28,580 nucleotides of DNA from Deltaproteobacteria bacterium. GTDB taxonomy: Bacteria > JAMCPX01. Positions 1 through 10,041 of the stretch are shown one piece after another. Location of the stretch: assembly GCA_023489065.1 (NCBI GenBank), contig JAMDCL010000035.1:1-28580 (forward strand), given 5' to 3'. The translations under genes were made by a program, and so were the position numbers. Positions within the stretch are counted from its first letter, which is position 1, and the number at the start of each line of letters is the position of its first letter. The notes under the pieces were generated by a model. That model was given only the letters and a program-made list of their open reading frames with translations, was not told where the DNA came from and did not search any database.

Positions 1-294
1 CATCGGGGCGATGCACTTGCCTCAAAGATATTTGAAGATGCAGCGGATGCGCTTATCGCGGGCTCTGTAAGTCTGGTCAACGCGTTCAATCCATGCGTGC
101 TAATACTCGGCGGCGGTGTTGTTGAGGGTATGCCGGAGCTGGTCGGTATGGTAGACACGGGTGTGCATGGCCGTGCGCTTCGTGCGGCAGGCATTAAGCT
201 TAAGGTTGTTATGTCGGGGCTGCACAATGATGCAGGGGTAATTGGTGCCGCTGCATTAGCAATGCATATAATATCAGGTAAAGGAGATAAGTGA
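1..294 (+). CDS. ROK-family sugar kinase, C-terminal part
   Basis: The reading frame is open from the first base, so the N terminus lies outside the window; 97 residues remain. They carry the end of a ROK fold: a helix leading into an LVNAFNP stretch, then a glycine-rich strand LILGGGV and a C-terminal GAAALA helix. This is the usual end of bacterial ROK glucokinases. The phosphate-binding N-terminal strand and the zinc-binding cysteine cluster of the family are not in view, so a ROK repressor cannot be formally excluded. No DNA-binding domain would be expected in this part anyway. The stop overlaps the transketolase start (TGATG), so it is co-translated with a pentose phosphate operon. From that I infer ATP-dependent phosphorylation of glucose feeding the downstream glucose-6-phosphate dehydrogenase. 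Confidence 0.85.
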   Translation, partial: HRGDALASKIFEDAADALIAGSVSLVNAFNPCVLILGGGVVEGMPELVGMVDTGVHGRALRAAGIKLKVVMSGLHNDAGVIGAAALAMHIISGKGDK

Positions 295-2384
295 TGAGCA
301 GAAAAAGCGTTTCCGGAAAGTCTTCAAGGCTGGACGAACTATCGATAAACACGATCAGGTTTCTTTCTGTAGACGCCGTGGAAAAGGCAAAAAGCGGGCA
401 TCCCGGCATGCCAATGGGAGCTGCATCCATGGCGTACGTTCTATGGACACGCTTCCTTAAGCACAACCCGTCAAACCCATTCTGGTTTGATCGTGACAGA
501 TTCATTCTTTCGGCAGGTCACGGCTCAATGCTTTTGTACAGCCTGCTCCACCTCACGGGTTACGCGGTTTCACTGGATGATATAAAACAGTTCAGGCAAT
601 GGGGCAGCATAACGCCCGGGCACCCTGAGCGCGGCATTGTCCCGGGTGTTGAGGTGACAACAGGTCCGCTTGGACAGGGATTTGCAAACGGTGTCGGTAT
701 GGCTATAGCAGAGGCATACCTTGCCGCACGCTACAATCGTCCCGGGTTTAAGATCATAAACCATTACACATACGCTATAGTCAGCGACGGGGACGTTATG
801 GAAGGCGTGGCATCGGAGGCAGCATCGCTTGCAGGACACCTGGGACTCGGAAAGCTCATCTATCTGTACGATAACAATCATATATCACTCGCCGCTTCAA
901 CGGACGTAACATTCACAGAAGACCGTGCAAAGCGGCTGGAGTCATACGGCTGGCATGTCCAGACGATCAAGAACGGCAATGATTTAAATGCCGTAGATAA
1001 TGCCATACGCGCGGCCGAAAAAGAGAAAAACAAGCCGTCAATAATACTTGTCAGGACACACATCGGTTACGGATCCCCCAACAAGCAGGACACGTTTGAA
1101 GCGCACGGATCTCCTCTTGGAGATGAAGAAGTAAAACTTACCAAGGAAAATCTTGGCTGGCCCATCGATCCTTCTTTCTACATTCCGGAAGGAGTGCTTG
1201 CACACTTCAGAAAGGCTGTGGAGCTTGGGGAAAAAAAAGAGGCAGAATGGAAGTCAATTTTTATGGAATACTCAAAGGCATTCCCCGAGCCGGCAAAGGA
1301 ACTCAGCGTACTTATGAGAGGGGAACTGCCTGAAGGCTGGGACAGTGATATGCCACTTTTCCCTGCAGACGCAAAGGGAATGGCTACCCGCGTGGCATCG
1401 GGGAAAATTATAAACAAAATTGCACCGGGGCTGCCGCATTTGATAGGAGGATCCTGTGATCTCGACCCGTCAACACATACGGCCATGAACGGCATGGGTG
1501 ATTTTGAAAATCCCGTCGAGCCACCAGGCGATCCCCAGGGCTCGATCGGAAAGATATGGGGTTTTGCCGGCAGGAACGTACATTTTGGCGTGCGTGAGCA
1601 TGCAATGGGCTCAGTTCTTAACGGCATAGCGGCACACGGCGGCATCATACCGTTCGGCTCAACATTTCTTATCTTTTCTGATTACATGCGTCCGCCGATA
1701 CGTCTTGCTGCACTTATGGGGCTAAAAGTCGTTTATGTTTTTACGCACGACAGTATAAGCGTTGGAGAGGACGGTCCAACACACCAGCCTGTTGAGCAGC
1801 TGGCTGGCCTCCGGGCGATACCCGAACTTACGGTCATACGCCCTTGTGATGCGAATGAAACGGCAGAGGCATGGCGTGTAGCGATCAAAACAAAGGACCG
1901 GCCTGTCGCGCTCGTGCTTACGCGGCAGAATGTACCTACCTTTGAACAATCCGGTTTGGACCATGCAGGCGGTTTGAAAAATGGGGCATACATACTATCA
2001 GAAGCTGAAAACGGCAGGCCTGATATTATCCTTATTGCAAGCGGCTCCGAGGTAAGCCTGGCAATGGATGCGAAACAAAAGCTGGGCAGCGAACATGGAA
2101 TCAAGGTCAGGGTCGTATCAATGCCGAGCTGGGAGCTGTTCGAAGAACAATCACCGGTGTATAAAGGCTCTGTGCTGCCCCGGGATATCCCCGCTAGGCT
2201 TACGATCGAAGCAGGCTCCACATATGGCTGGCTGAGATATGCCGGGGAGAAAGGCGGATCCATTGGAATCGACAAATTTGGCGCATCTGCACCGGGAGGC
2301 GTTGTCATGAAGGAATACGGCTTTACCGTGGACAATGTTTGCAGTACTGCTTTGGAGATCATAAGCAGAGCAAGGGAAAAATAA
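294..2384 (+). CDS. tkt: Transketolase
   Basis: This is a full-length 696-residue transketolase, the thiamine-diphosphate enzyme that moves two-carbon ketol units between sugar phosphates in the non-oxidative pentose phosphate pathway. Visible motifs are the [11 protein letters not shown] substrate/cofactor loop (around 34-44), the cofactor motif SDGDVMEG starting near 164 with its closing N-N pair about 30 residues later, and the pyrimidine-domain VREHAMG with catalytic Glu435. The diphosphate motif reads SDGD rather than the GDGC of enterobacterial enzymes, a variant I believe occurs in other bacteria. ATG 294 was chosen over GTG 291 because AAGGAG at 281-286 sits 7 bases before the ATG and only 4 before the GTG. 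The stop codon shares one base with the rpiB start (TAATG), which indicates translational coupling. Confidence 0.97.
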   Translation: MSRKSVSGKSSRLDELSINTIRFLSVDAVEKAKSGHPGMPMGAASMAYVLWTRFLKHNPSNPFWFDRDRFILSAGHGSMLLYSLLHLTGYAVSLDDIKQFRQWGSITPGHPERGIVPGVEVTTGPLGQGFANGVGMAIAEAYLAARYNRPGFKIINHYTYAIVSDGDVMEGVASEAASLAGHLGLGKLIYLYDNNHISLAASTDVTFTEDRAKRLESYGWHVQTIKNGNDLNAVDNAIRAAEKEKNKPSIILVRTHIGYGSPNKQDTFEAHGSPLGDEEVKLTKENLGWPIDPSFYIPEGVLAHFRKAVELGEKKEAEWKSIFMEYSKAFPEPAKELSVLMRGELPEGWDSDMPLFPADAKGMATRVASGKIINKIAPGLPHLIGGSCDLDPSTHTAMNGMGDFENPVEPPGDPQGSIGKIWGFAGRNVHFGVREHAMGSVLNGIAAHGGIIPFGSTFLIFSDYMRPPIRLAALMGLKVVYVFTHDSISVGEDGPTHQPVEQLAGLRAIPELTVIRPCDANETAEAWRVAIKTKDRPVALVLTRQNVPTFEQSGLDHAGGLKNGAYILSEAENGRPDIILIASGSEVSLAMDAKQKLGSEHGIKVRVVSMPSWELFEEQSPVYKGSVLPRDIPARLTIEAGSTYGWLRYAGEKGGSIGIDKFGASAPGGVVMKEYGFTVDNVCSTALEIISRAREK

Positions 2385-2833
2385 TGCGTATAGGAATCGC
2401 TACGGATCACGGAGGGTTTGCTCTGAAAGAAAGGCTTGTAAAGTTGATTCAGGAATCCGGGCACGAGGTAGTTGATTTCGGCGCTTATACGCTTGTTGCC
2501 GGCGATGATTATCCGGATTTTGTAATACCTCTGGCGAGAGCGGTCGCACGCCGGGATGTGGAAAGGGGCGTGGCGATCTGCGGAAGCGGCGTGGGTGCGA
2601 GTGTGGTGGCTAACAAAGTCATTGGCGTGCGTGCAGGACTGATCCATGATATCTATTCCGCACACCAGGGCGTGGAGGACGACGACATGAACATGATATG
2701 TCTCGGCGGCCGGGTCACGGACTACCAACTCGCTTCGGACATTGTAAAAACATTTCTATCGGCGGCCTTCAAAAACGAAGAACGCTTCATACGCAGGCTT
2801 GCCAAGGTGGAAGAGCTGGAAAGAAGGAGATAA
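2384..2833 (+). CDS. rpiB: Ribose-5-phosphate isomerase B family (RpiB/LacAB)
   Basis: This 149-residue protein matches RpiB in length and layout. It shows an N-terminal strand with the TDHGG motif (residues 7-11), a DDYPDF segment near 41-46, and the CGSGVG loop with the catalytic cysteine at Cys66, followed by ANK and GVRAG. The enzyme interconverts ribose-5-phosphate and ribulose-5-phosphate, linking the oxidative enzymes downstream to transketolase upstream. The second general acid/base of E. coli RpiB (His99 in the RQHND motif) aligns with Asp99 in VEDDDMN here; a nearby His94 might compensate. The start at 2384 overlaps the tkt stop. The frame is open to an earlier ATG at 2339, but that would lie well inside tkt. 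A relative acting on another sugar phosphate is possible, though the operon argues for the pentose phosphate role. Confidence 0.92.
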   Translation: MRIGIATDHGGFALKERLVKLIQESGHEVVDFGAYTLVAGDDYPDFVIPLARAVARRDVERGVAICGSGVGASVVANKVIGVRAGLIHDIYSAHQGVEDDDMNMICLGGRVTDYQLASDIVKTFLSAAFKNEERFIRRLAKVEELERRR

Positions 2834-2837
2834 GTCA

Positions 2838-5663
2838 ATGAAAAAGAACCCTTTGGTTGCATTGGAAGGCTTCGGCCAGAGTATCTGGCTTGATCTTATA
2901 CGAAGGAGCATGCTGGACTCAGGAGAACTGCAACAAATGATAAAAGAGGACGGTATAAGCGGTGTTACATCCAACCCGACAATCTTTGAAAAGGCCATTG
3001 ACGGCAGCAATGATTATTCGGGAAAGATCCGTACGCTTGCCTTGGAAGGAAAGCGTACGAACAAAATCTATGAATGGCTTACGGTCAGGGATATCAGGGA
3101 CACCGCAGACTTGCTTCTGCCCACGTATAAACGTACACACGGCAGGGACGGGTTTGCGAGCTTAGAGGTGTCGCCGCACCTCGCACGTGATCCCGGGAAA
3201 GAGGTTATCGAAGCGCGGAGATTGTGGGCATCGCTGTCCAGACCGAACGTGATGATCAAGATCCCGGCAACGACGGAAGGGCTGGGTGTTATAGAACAGC
3301 TCATAAGCGAGGGAATCAACGTGAATGTTACACTTCTGTTTTCCCTGAAACGTTACCATGATGTTGTACAGGCATACATAAGGGGGTTAGAGAAACGGAT
3401 AAAAGCGGGACTGTCTGTGAAGTACGTGGCATCGGTTGCCAGCTTTTTCCTGAGCAGGATCGATACCCTTGTTGACGCTGCACTTGAATCAGAAATGAAA
3501 CGTATCGGACACCGCGGTAGCGAAGCCTCAAAATTTTACGGACAAGCCGCAGTAGCAAGTGCAAAGCTTGCCTACAGGCTTTACACAGGGATCTTTTCGT
3601 CAGACAGGTTCAGGCGTCTCTCTGAAAATGGTGCGATGCCGCAGCGGCTTCTTTGGGCAAGCACAAGCACTAAAAATCCGAAGTACAGCGATGTAAAGTA
3701 TGTAGAGGCGCTCATAGGGAAAAACACCGTCAATACCCTGCCGCCGGAAACACTGAATGCGTACCGCGATCACGGTTTGCCTGCACCCATGCTCCAACAT
3801 GGGATAAAGGGTGCAGAGCAGATCTTCGGGCGTTTGCCGTTGGCCGGCATCCATATGGAAACAGTTACCCGTACGCTCGAGGAGCAAGGCATTGAAAAGT
3901 TCAATAACTCGTATGACCGCCTGATAAACACCCTTGAGATTAAGAGAAAAGAGGCTGTGTCCGTCCACGTGGACCGGCAGAGGCTCCTGACCGGTAAATA
4001 CGACAGTGCAATAAGCCGGCGGATTAAAACGATGGAACGGGAAGGTTTTACAAAGCGTCTGTGGAGAAAAGACCCCGGACTCTGGAAAAAATCATCCAAT
4101 ACGGGGAAGCAAATTAAAGGTGCGCTCGGCTGGCTTCACTGTACCGAAGCGATGATCGAGGCGGTCCCCAATCTTACGGCATTCGCCGCGGACGCAAGGC
4201 AGGCAGGCTTTACCCATGTTGTGCATATGGGCATGGGGGGTAGTAGCCTGGCATCTCTTGTGTTCATGCAGTCGTTCAGACGGTCAAAAAATGGTTTGGA
4301 TCTTGTAGTACTCGACACGACCGACCCGGCAACCATCCTCAGCATAGAGAACAAGTTACCCCTTAAAAACACGCTGTTCATAGTTGCGAGTAAATCTGGA
4401 ACAACGGCAGAGCCGATTGCGTTCTTCGATTATTTCTATGAAAAGGTGAAATCCATAAATACTAAAAAAGCGGGAGATAATTTCGTTGCCATTACAGACC
4501 CTGGTACGTACCTCGCGGATCTTGCTGAAAAACGCGGTTTCAGGCATACGTTCCTGAACTTTCCCGACATTGGAGGCCGTTATTCTGCACTGACGTATTT
4601 CAGCATGGTGCCTGCTGCACTCATGGGGATTGACATAGCGGAGCTTCTTGAAAGGGCGCTCAGAATGATGCATGCTTGTGCAACCTCGGTACCCATTTTA
4701 CAAAATCCCGGAGTCTCCTTGGGAGCGGCAATAGGCGAACTGGCAGTTAAAGGAAGGGACAAACTTACCTTTTTCCTTCCAGCGGAACTTGCCCCGCTGG
4801 GAATGTGGCTGGAGCAACTGGTAGCGGAAAGCACGGGTAAGGAAGGCAAGGGGATCCTTCCGGTTGCGGGAGAAGAACCCGGCGAACCCGGGGTTTACGG
4901 TAATGACCGTGTATTCGTGTACATCGATTTCGAAAGCAGCATTGACGCAAGGCTCTCCAAAGCTGCCGGGGCGCTGTCGGATGCCGGCCATCCGGTTATC
5001 ATTATACGGATGAAAGATATGCTTGATATTGGAGAGGAGTTTTTCAGGTGGGAGATTGCAACAGCCGCAGCAGGCTCGGTAATCGGTATCAATGCGTTCG
5101 ATCAACCCAATGTTCAGGAGAGTAAGGACAACACCAACCGCCTGCTGAAACAGGCAGGTAGAACCGGCATGCTCAGGGAAGAAAAACCCGTGCTCACAGT
5201 GAATAAGCTCGGTTTCTATTCTGCCGATAAAATTACTGACGCAGGGGCATTGCTTTCATCTTTCTTTTCCGGAGCACGCAGGGGCAGCTACGTCGCGCTA
5301 CAGGCATACCTTACAGAGATGCCGGATACGGAGGAACAGCTTCAGGCTATACGCACCTTTATAAGAGACAGGCTAGGGCTTGCAACAACGCTGGGGTACG
5401 GGCCGCGGTTTCTTCATTCTACCGGCCAGTACCATAAGGGCGGCCCTGCAACAGGCAATTTTATACAGCTGTTTGCAGACGGGACCGAAGATGCAGAGCT
5501 TCCCGGCAGACCTTACACATTCGGCACATTCAAAAGGGCACAGATGCTTGGAGATCTTGAGGCACTGGAGAAGCACAGGCGCAGGGTGATACGGGTAAAT
5601 CTCGGCACAAACGACAAAGCGGGTCTCTCAGCACTTTCCGATCTCGTCAAATCATCTTTATAG
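2838..5663 (+). CDS. Bifunctional transaldolase / glucose-6-phosphate isomerase
   Basis: This 941-residue fusion matches the length of the known tal-pgi bifunctional enzymes. Residues 1 to about 370 are a transaldolase: SGVTSNPTIF near 41-50 and the Schiff-base lysine Lys141 in MIKIPAT. From about 430 it is a phosphoglucose isomerase: HMGMGGSS (463-470), the sugar-phosphate loop VASKSGTT (516-523), and FPDIGGRYSAL (575-585). The C terminus carries GYGPRFLHSTGQYHKGG, typical of the fused family. It would make fructose-6-phosphate and erythrose-4-phosphate, then return fructose-6-phosphate to glucose-6-phosphate for another oxidative turn. AAGGAG at 2824-2829 lies 8 bases before the ATG, and the gap after rpiB is 4 bases. 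Confidence 0.96.
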   Translation: MKKNPLVALEGFGQSIWLDLIRRSMLDSGELQQMIKEDGISGVTSNPTIFEKAIDGSNDYSGKIRTLALEGKRTNKIYEWLTVRDIRDTADLLLPTYKRTHGRDGFASLEVSPHLARDPGKEVIEARRLWASLSRPNVMIKIPATTEGLGVIEQLISEGINVNVTLLFSLKRYHDVVQAYIRGLEKRIKAGLSVKYVASVASFFLSRIDTLVDAALESEMKRIGHRGSEASKFYGQAAVASAKLAYRLYTGIFSSDRFRRLSENGAMPQRLLWASTSTKNPKYSDVKYVEALIGKNTVNTLPPETLNAYRDHGLPAPMLQHGIKGAEQIFGRLPLAGIHMETVTRTLEEQGIEKFNNSYDRLINTLEIKRKEAVSVHVDRQRLLTGKYDSAISRRIKTMEREGFTKRLWRKDPGLWKKSSNTGKQIKGALGWLHCTEAMIEAVPNLTAFAADARQAGFTHVVHMGMGGSSLASLVFMQSFRRSKNGLDLVVLDTTDPATILSIENKLPLKNTLFIVASKSGTTAEPIAFFDYFYEKVKSINTKKAGDNFVAITDPGTYLADLAEKRGFRHTFLNFPDIGGRYSALTYFSMVPAALMGIDIAELLERALRMMHACATSVPILQNPGVSLGAAIGELAVKGRDKLTFFLPAELAPLGMWLEQLVAESTGKEGKGILPVAGEEPGEPGVYGNDRVFVYIDFESSIDARLSKAAGALSDAGHPVIIIRMKDMLDIGEEFFRWEIATAAAGSVIGINAFDQPNVQESKDNTNRLLKQAGRTGMLREEKPVLTVNKLGFYSADKITDAGALLSSFFSGARRGSYVALQAYLTEMPDTEEQLQAIRTFIRDRLGLATTLGYGPRFLHSTGQYHKGGPATGNFIQLFADGTEDAELPGRPYTFGTFKRAQMLGDLEALEKHRRRVIRVNLGTNDKAGLSALSDLVKSSL

Positions 5664-5672
5664 GGAGAGTTG

Positions 5673-6299
5673 ATGGTTAATGATATAAAGGTTGTTTTTC
5701 AGGATATAGGCAGCGTGCTCCTGACAAATGGCTGGGACAAAAACATGCGGCAGAACGCATCAAAGGTATTCGGTATTGAATATGACGATGTAAACGAGCG
5801 GCACCACCTCATTTACAGCCTGTACGAAGAAGGCAGGATCAGCCTTGACGAATACGTTGACCGGGTATTTTTTTATAAAAAGCGGTTCTTTTCAAGAAAA
5901 AATTTCAAAGATTTTATGTTTAAACAGTCAAAACCCCTGCCGTATATGTTAAAGTTCATGTGTGCTCTCAAGAAGAGCTACGGGCTCAAGATCATAGCTG
6001 TAAGCAACGAGGGCCGGGAACTGAATGAATACAGGATCCGTAAATTCAGACTGGACAGGTTGATCGATGTGTTCGTATCTTCAAGTTATTTGCATATCAG
6101 AAAGCCGGATGAACGTATATACAGGATAGCGCTTGACATTTCCGGTGTATCCCCGGATCAGGTCGTCTACATCGATGATCGGGAGATATTCATAGAGGTG
6201 GCGGTCAGACTCGGCATACACAGTATTCTCCACTTGAGCTATGAATCAACCCGCAGGAAGCTTGCAGACATGGGGCTTTTGCTGCGAAACGCCCGATGA
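5673..6299 (+). CDS. HAD-superfamily phosphatase-like protein
   Basis: This 208-residue protein has the four HAD motifs: nucleophile Asp11 in QDIGSVL, Ser111 in AVSNEG, Lys144 in RKPDE, and the acidic pair Asp168-Asp169 in YIDDR. A helical cap lies between the first and second motifs. The position two residues after the nucleophile, Asp in most phosphatases, is Gly13. The same DxG pattern occurs in E. coli YihX, a glucose-1-phosphate phosphatase, so hydrolase activity is still plausible. The gene sits inside a complete pentose phosphate operon, 9 bases after the fusion gene and 25 before gnd. I infer a sugar-phosphate phosphatase or metabolite-repair role; the substrate cannot be read from the sequence. 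ATG 5673 is preferred to TTG 5670, with GGGAG at 5663-5667 as ribosome site. Confidence 0.85.
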   Translation: MVNDIKVVFQDIGSVLLTNGWDKNMRQNASKVFGIEYDDVNERHHLIYSLYEEGRISLDEYVDRVFFYKKRFFSRKNFKDFMFKQSKPLPYMLKFMCALKKSYGLKIIAVSNEGRELNEYRIRKFRLDRLIDVFVSSSYLHIRKPDERIYRIALDISGVSPDQVVYIDDREIFIEVAVRLGIHSILHLSYESTRRKLADMGLLLRNAR

Positions 6300-6324
6300 A
6301 TAGAGGATAAAAAGGAGTTTTTAA

Positions 6325-7737
6325 ATGAGCGAAAAAAAATATGATATCGGCATTGCCGGACTCGGTGTTATGGGCAGAAACCTTGCCATGAACATCGCGG
6401 ATCACGGGTTTTCTGTCGCAGGATTTGACATAGACCCTGCAAAGGTCACGGAGTTTGAAAAAAAAGGTAACGGCAGGACAAAGGCCGCTGCCTCAGCCGG
6501 GGAGTTTGCTTCACTGTTGCGCAGGCCTCAGGCGTTTATCATGCTTGTCCCTGCGGGTAAGGCTGTTGACTCTGCGATAAACGGTATATTTCCGCATCTT
6601 GAGCATGGGGCAATCATAATAGACGGCGGGAATTCTTACTACAAAGATACGGATACCCGTATGAAAGCGCTGGCAGCAAAGGGAATGCATTTCATTGGTA
6701 TGGGGGTCTCGGGCGGCGAAGAGGGTGCAAGACGCGGGCCGAGTTTGATGCCAGGTGGTAATGCCGAAGCTTACAAACAGGTAAGGCCTATACTGGAAGC
6801 TGCAGCAGCGAAGGTTGAAGGAGAACCCTGCATAACATACCTGGGACCAGGGGCATCGGGTCACTATGTAAAGATGGTGCATAATGGCATAGAGTACGGG
6901 CTTATGGAACTTATCGCGGAAACCTACGACCTGATGAAAAGGTATGCCGGCATGAACAACGACGATCTGCACAAAGTATACGAAGCATGGAGCCATGGAC
7001 GGGCCGGTTCTTTCCTTTTGGAGATAACAGCTGAGATCTTCCTGAAGAACGATGAAAAGACCGGCAGTAGACTTATAGATATGATCCTCGACAGGGCAGC
7101 GCAGAACGGAACAGGCAAGTGGACTTCTCAGGACGCTATGGACCTGCAGGTATCTGTGCCCACGATCGATGCTGCGGTTATGATGCGGGCACTCTCCGGT
7201 AATAAAAAAGAGAGAGAGGAAGCAGCAGGAATATTGAAAGGGCCTGAACCGTTATTTGAAGGTGAACGGCAGTCTTTCATACAGCAGATCGGTAACTCTT
7301 TGTATTTCTCAATGATCACTGCGTACGCGCAGGGAATGGCACTACTCAGGGCTGCATCCGCTGCTTACGGTTACGGCATAAGTCTTAAAGAGGTTGCTCG
7401 CATATGGCGCGGAGGGTGCATTATAAGGGCAGAGCTTCTGGACGAGATTGCGAAGGAATACGGCATAAAACCCGGCCTTAACAACCTCATGATGGCCCCA
7501 CACATGGCTTCCGTCCTGTCGGACATGGAGCATGACCTGCGACACGTTATAAGCAGGTCAGTAGAAAGCGGCATACCTGTGCCAGGCCTTATGTCGTCGT
7601 TGGCATACTTTGATGCCTGGCGCAGCAGACGTCTCCCGGCAAACCTGATCCAGGCACAGCGCGATTACTTTGGCGCCCACACATACGAAAGAACGGACGG
7701 GAATGGTACATTTCATACTGTCTGGGAAAAAAATTAA
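6325..7737 (+). CDS. gnd: 6-phosphogluconate dehydrogenase, decarboxylating
   Basis: At 470 residues this is the long, homodimer type of the enzyme that oxidises 6-phosphogluconate to ribulose-5-phosphate and CO2. It has a Rossmann motif GLGVMG (12-17), [10 protein letters not shown], the substrate loop [18 protein letters not shown], and the catalytic set Lys183, Asn187 and Glu190 in [13 protein letters not shown]. The C-terminal tail [12 protein letters not shown] is also typical. The strand after the Rossmann glycines ends FDIDPAK: Asp35 occupies the place of the Asn in the NRS/NRT motif that binds the NADP 2'-phosphate in E. coli and animal enzymes. This suggests NAD+ use. AAAGGAG at 6311-6317 precedes the ATG by 7 bases. 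Confidence 0.96.
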   Translation: MSEKKYDIGIAGLGVMGRNLAMNIADHGFSVAGFDIDPAKVTEFEKKGNGRTKAAASAGEFASLLRRPQAFIMLVPAGKAVDSAINGIFPHLEHGAIIIDGGNSYYKDTDTRMKALAAKGMHFIGMGVSGGEEGARRGPSLMPGGNAEAYKQVRPILEAAAAKVEGEPCITYLGPGASGHYVKMVHNGIEYGLMELIAETYDLMKRYAGMNNDDLHKVYEAWSHGRAGSFLLEITAEIFLKNDEKTGSRLIDMILDRAAQNGTGKWTSQDAMDLQVSVPTIDAAVMMRALSGNKKEREEAAGILKGPEPLFEGERQSFIQQIGNSLYFSMITAYAQGMALLRAASAAYGYGISLKEVARIWRGGCIIRAELLDEIAKEYGIKPGLNNLMMAPHMASVLSDMEHDLRHVISRSVESGIPVPGLMSSLAYFDAWRSRRLPANLIQAQRDYFGAHTYERTDGNGTFHTVWEKN

Positions 7738-7747
7738 GGAGCTCTCT

Positions 7748-9304
7748 ATGGAGGATGCAAAACAAACAAGACCTGTTATACTGGTTATATTCGGGGCCGG
7801 CGGTGACCTGACGTGGCGTAAGCTCATACCGTCGCTTTACAACCTTTTTTGTGATGGTTTGCTTACACAGCCCTTCATGGTTATAGGGCTTGATATAAGA
7901 GGCTGGAAAGACCGGGAATTCCGTCAGCATTTGCGCGAAGGCATAAACAAGTTTTCCCGCTACGGCATCGATAAAAAAGACAGATGGAAGGAGTTCTCAT
8001 CCCTGTTGAACTACAGGAAGACTGATTTTACCAATCAAGGAACATACAAAAGCCTTTCCGGTATGCTTTCCAGTCTTGAGAAGACATGGGGCGTTAATGC
8101 CGACAGGATCTTCTACCTTGCAGTGTCGCCTGCATTTATAGAAACGATCACAAAACAGCTTTCTCATTCAGGGGTTGCAAAGGACACAGAACACGCGAGA
8201 GTCGTGCTGGAAAAGCCATTCGGTCACGACCTTAAAAGTGCCCGGACTCTAAACCGGCTTCTATCAAAGAGGTTCGGTGAAGGCCAGATATACAGGATAG
8301 ACCATTACCTCGGGAAAGAAACAGTCCAGAATATACTTGCGTTCCGGTTTGCAAACGCCCTTTTTGAGCCTGTCTGGAACCGCAACTATATAGATAACGT
8401 CCAGATCACCGTAGCAGAGAGTGTAGGAGTTGAGCATCGCGGAGGGTATTATGAGCACGCCGGTGCACTTCGGGACATGATACAGAACCATCTGCTGCAG
8501 GTCCTGTGTCTGGTAGCGATGGAACCGCCTGTGTCTTTCGAGGCAGATGAAATCCGCAACAGAAAAGTGGACGTGCTGCATGCAGTACGCCCCATAACCC
8601 CTGATCTGGTGAACGAGTTTGCAGTGCGGGGACAGTACGGCCCCGGCTGGCTACAGGGCAAACATATACCCGGCTACAGGGAGGAATCCGGTGTTTCACC
8701 GGATTCTTTGACGGAAACATATGCAGCGGTAAAGCTGTTTGTGGACAACTGGCGCTGGCAGGATGTGCCGTTTTATCTGAGAACAGGAAAATGCCTGCCA
8801 AATAAATTTTCAGAGGTATCGATCCAGTTCAGGCCTGTGCCTCACCAGGCTTTTCCGTATGCAGGCATGATGGACTGGCGGCCGAACAGACTGCTGATCG
8901 CCATACAGCCGGATGAAGGCATACTACTGCGATTTGAGGTAAAAGAACCTGGACAGACCATGCGTCTGTCGCCCGTGATGATGCAGTTCTATTACAGGGA
9001 CGTGTTTGGGTCAGTGCTGCCGGAGGCTTATGAGACTCTGCTGCTTGACGTTATGAGGGCGGATGCCACACTGTTCATGCGTGCAGACCAGACAGAGGCT
9101 GCATGGTCGGTGATCGCACCGATCCTTGAGGCGTGGACAACAGCGCGGCCCACGAACTTTCCAAATTATCAGGCAGGCACATGGGGACCTGAGGATGCAG
9201 AAACACTTGTTGCCCGCAGCGGGCACAACTGGGTTACACCTCTGTCATCGCAGACCGGCATAAAAGTAAAAGCATGCAAAGCCATTGTAGAAAACGAACT
9301 ATGA
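7748..9304 (+). CDS. zwf: Glucose-6-phosphate dehydrogenase
   Basis: This 518-residue enzyme oxidises glucose-6-phosphate to 6-phosphogluconolactone. It shows the dinucleotide motif [12 protein letters not shown] (15-26), the lysine motif EKPFG, the substrate signature RIDHYLGKE (183-191), and the catalytic-histidine region ALRDMIQNH. Where well-studied enzymes have G-x-A/G-R (the Arg holds the NADP 2'-phosphate), this protein has GLDIR: Asp49 and Ile50. That points to NAD+ or dual specificity, matching the change seen in the neighbouring gnd. The frame is open upstream, but the start at 7748 is fixed by AAGGAG at 7736-7741, which overlaps the gnd stop. The last four bases overlap the next gene (ATGA). 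Confidence 0.96.
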   Translation: MEDAKQTRPVILVIFGAGGDLTWRKLIPSLYNLFCDGLLTQPFMVIGLDIRGWKDREFRQHLREGINKFSRYGIDKKDRWKEFSSLLNYRKTDFTNQGTYKSLSGMLSSLEKTWGVNADRIFYLAVSPAFIETITKQLSHSGVAKDTEHARVVLEKPFGHDLKSARTLNRLLSKRFGEGQIYRIDHYLGKETVQNILAFRFANALFEPVWNRNYIDNVQITVAESVGVEHRGGYYEHAGALRDMIQNHLLQVLCLVAMEPPVSFEADEIRNRKVDVLHAVRPITPDLVNEFAVRGQYGPGWLQGKHIPGYREESGVSPDSLTETYAAVKLFVDNWRWQDVPFYLRTGKCLPNKFSEVSIQFRPVPHQAFPYAGMMDWRPNRLLIAIQPDEGILLRFEVKEPGQTMRLSPVMMQFYYRDVFGSVLPEAYETLLLDVMRADATLFMRADQTEAAWSVIAPILEAWTTARPTNFPNYQAGTWGPEDAETLVARSGHNWVTPLSSQTGIKVKACKAIVENEL

Positions 9305-10041
9305 TCGGTATTTACGGGGATTATGAATCAATGAGCACTGCGGCTGCGGGTCTGTTTGCGGACATCTCGATACAGGCGATAAAGGAGAGAGGGATGTTTT
9401 GCACGGCATTGTCCGGAGGTACTACCCCAAGGCTTGCGTACAGGATGCTTGCACGAGAGCCGTTGAGAAACAGGGTTGCATGGGACAGGGTACATGTATT
9501 CTGGGGAGACGAACGTTGTGTGCCGTTTGACAGCCCCATGAGCAACGCAGGCATGGCCCATGAAATCCTGCTAAGCCGTGTGCCGGTAATAAAATCCAAT
9601 ATACACCCAATCAGATGTGCACACTCCCCTGAAAAATCAGCCTCTGAATACGGGACAGATCTGTCGAACTTTTTTGCCGGTGACCCTGTGTTTGACCTGA
9701 TATTGCTGGGACTTGGAGAAAACGGCCATACAGCTTCATTGTTCCCTGGTTCAACCGCACTGAATGATGAGGATCACATTACTGCATCCGTTTTTGCGTC
9801 GGGTGTGTACAGGGTGACCATTACCGCCCGTGTGATCAACCTTGCGAGGCATGCTGCTTTTTTGGTGTACGGCAGCTCAAAAGCTGGTATCTTGAAAGAA
9901 GTGATTGAGGGTAGATATCAACCAACCAGATTGCCGGCACAGCTCATAAAGCCTGTTCACGGTGAATTACACTGGATCGTGGATGCAGAAGCTGCTTCAC
10001 TGCTCGAAAAGACAAGGAGTGTAATTTCAGGAGGTTCATGA
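9301..10041 (+). CDS. pgl: 6-phosphogluconolactonase (DevB type)
   Basis: This 246-residue protein hydrolyses 6-phosphogluconolactone made by Zwf to 6-phosphogluconate for Gnd. Family marks are [11 protein letters not shown] (37-47), [18 protein letters not shown] (65-82) and the signature [15 protein letters not shown] (136-150). The length fits DevB/SOL-type lactonases. The ATG lies inside the zwf stop (ATGA overlap) and has no good ribosome site of its own, so it is probably translated by re-initiation, keeping lactonase output tied to Zwf. An in-frame ATG at 9274 would extend it deeper into zwf and adds residues that do not look like the family. Confidence 0.93.
   Translation: MIGIYGDYESMSTAAAGLFADISIQAIKERGMFCTALSGGTTPRLAYRMLAREPLRNRVAWDRVHVFWGDERCVPFDSPMSNAGMAHEILLSRVPVIKSNIHPIRCAHSPEKSASEYGTDLSNFFAGDPVFDLILLGLGENGHTASLFPGSTALNDEDHITASVFASGVYRVTITARVINLARHAAFLVYGSSKAGILKEVIEGRYQPTRLPAQLIKPVHGELHWIVDAEAASLLEKTRSVISGGS

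Noticed and set aside
1178..1648. 156-codon minus-strand frame inside tkt
   Set aside because: It is a shadow of the transketolase gene with no domain and no ribosome site context.
1733..2728. 331-codon open frame on the minus strand across tkt and rpiB
   Set aside because: It lies antisense to two genes with clear homology and active-site motifs. The translation has no recognisable domain, and the GC-rich region makes long shadow frames likely.
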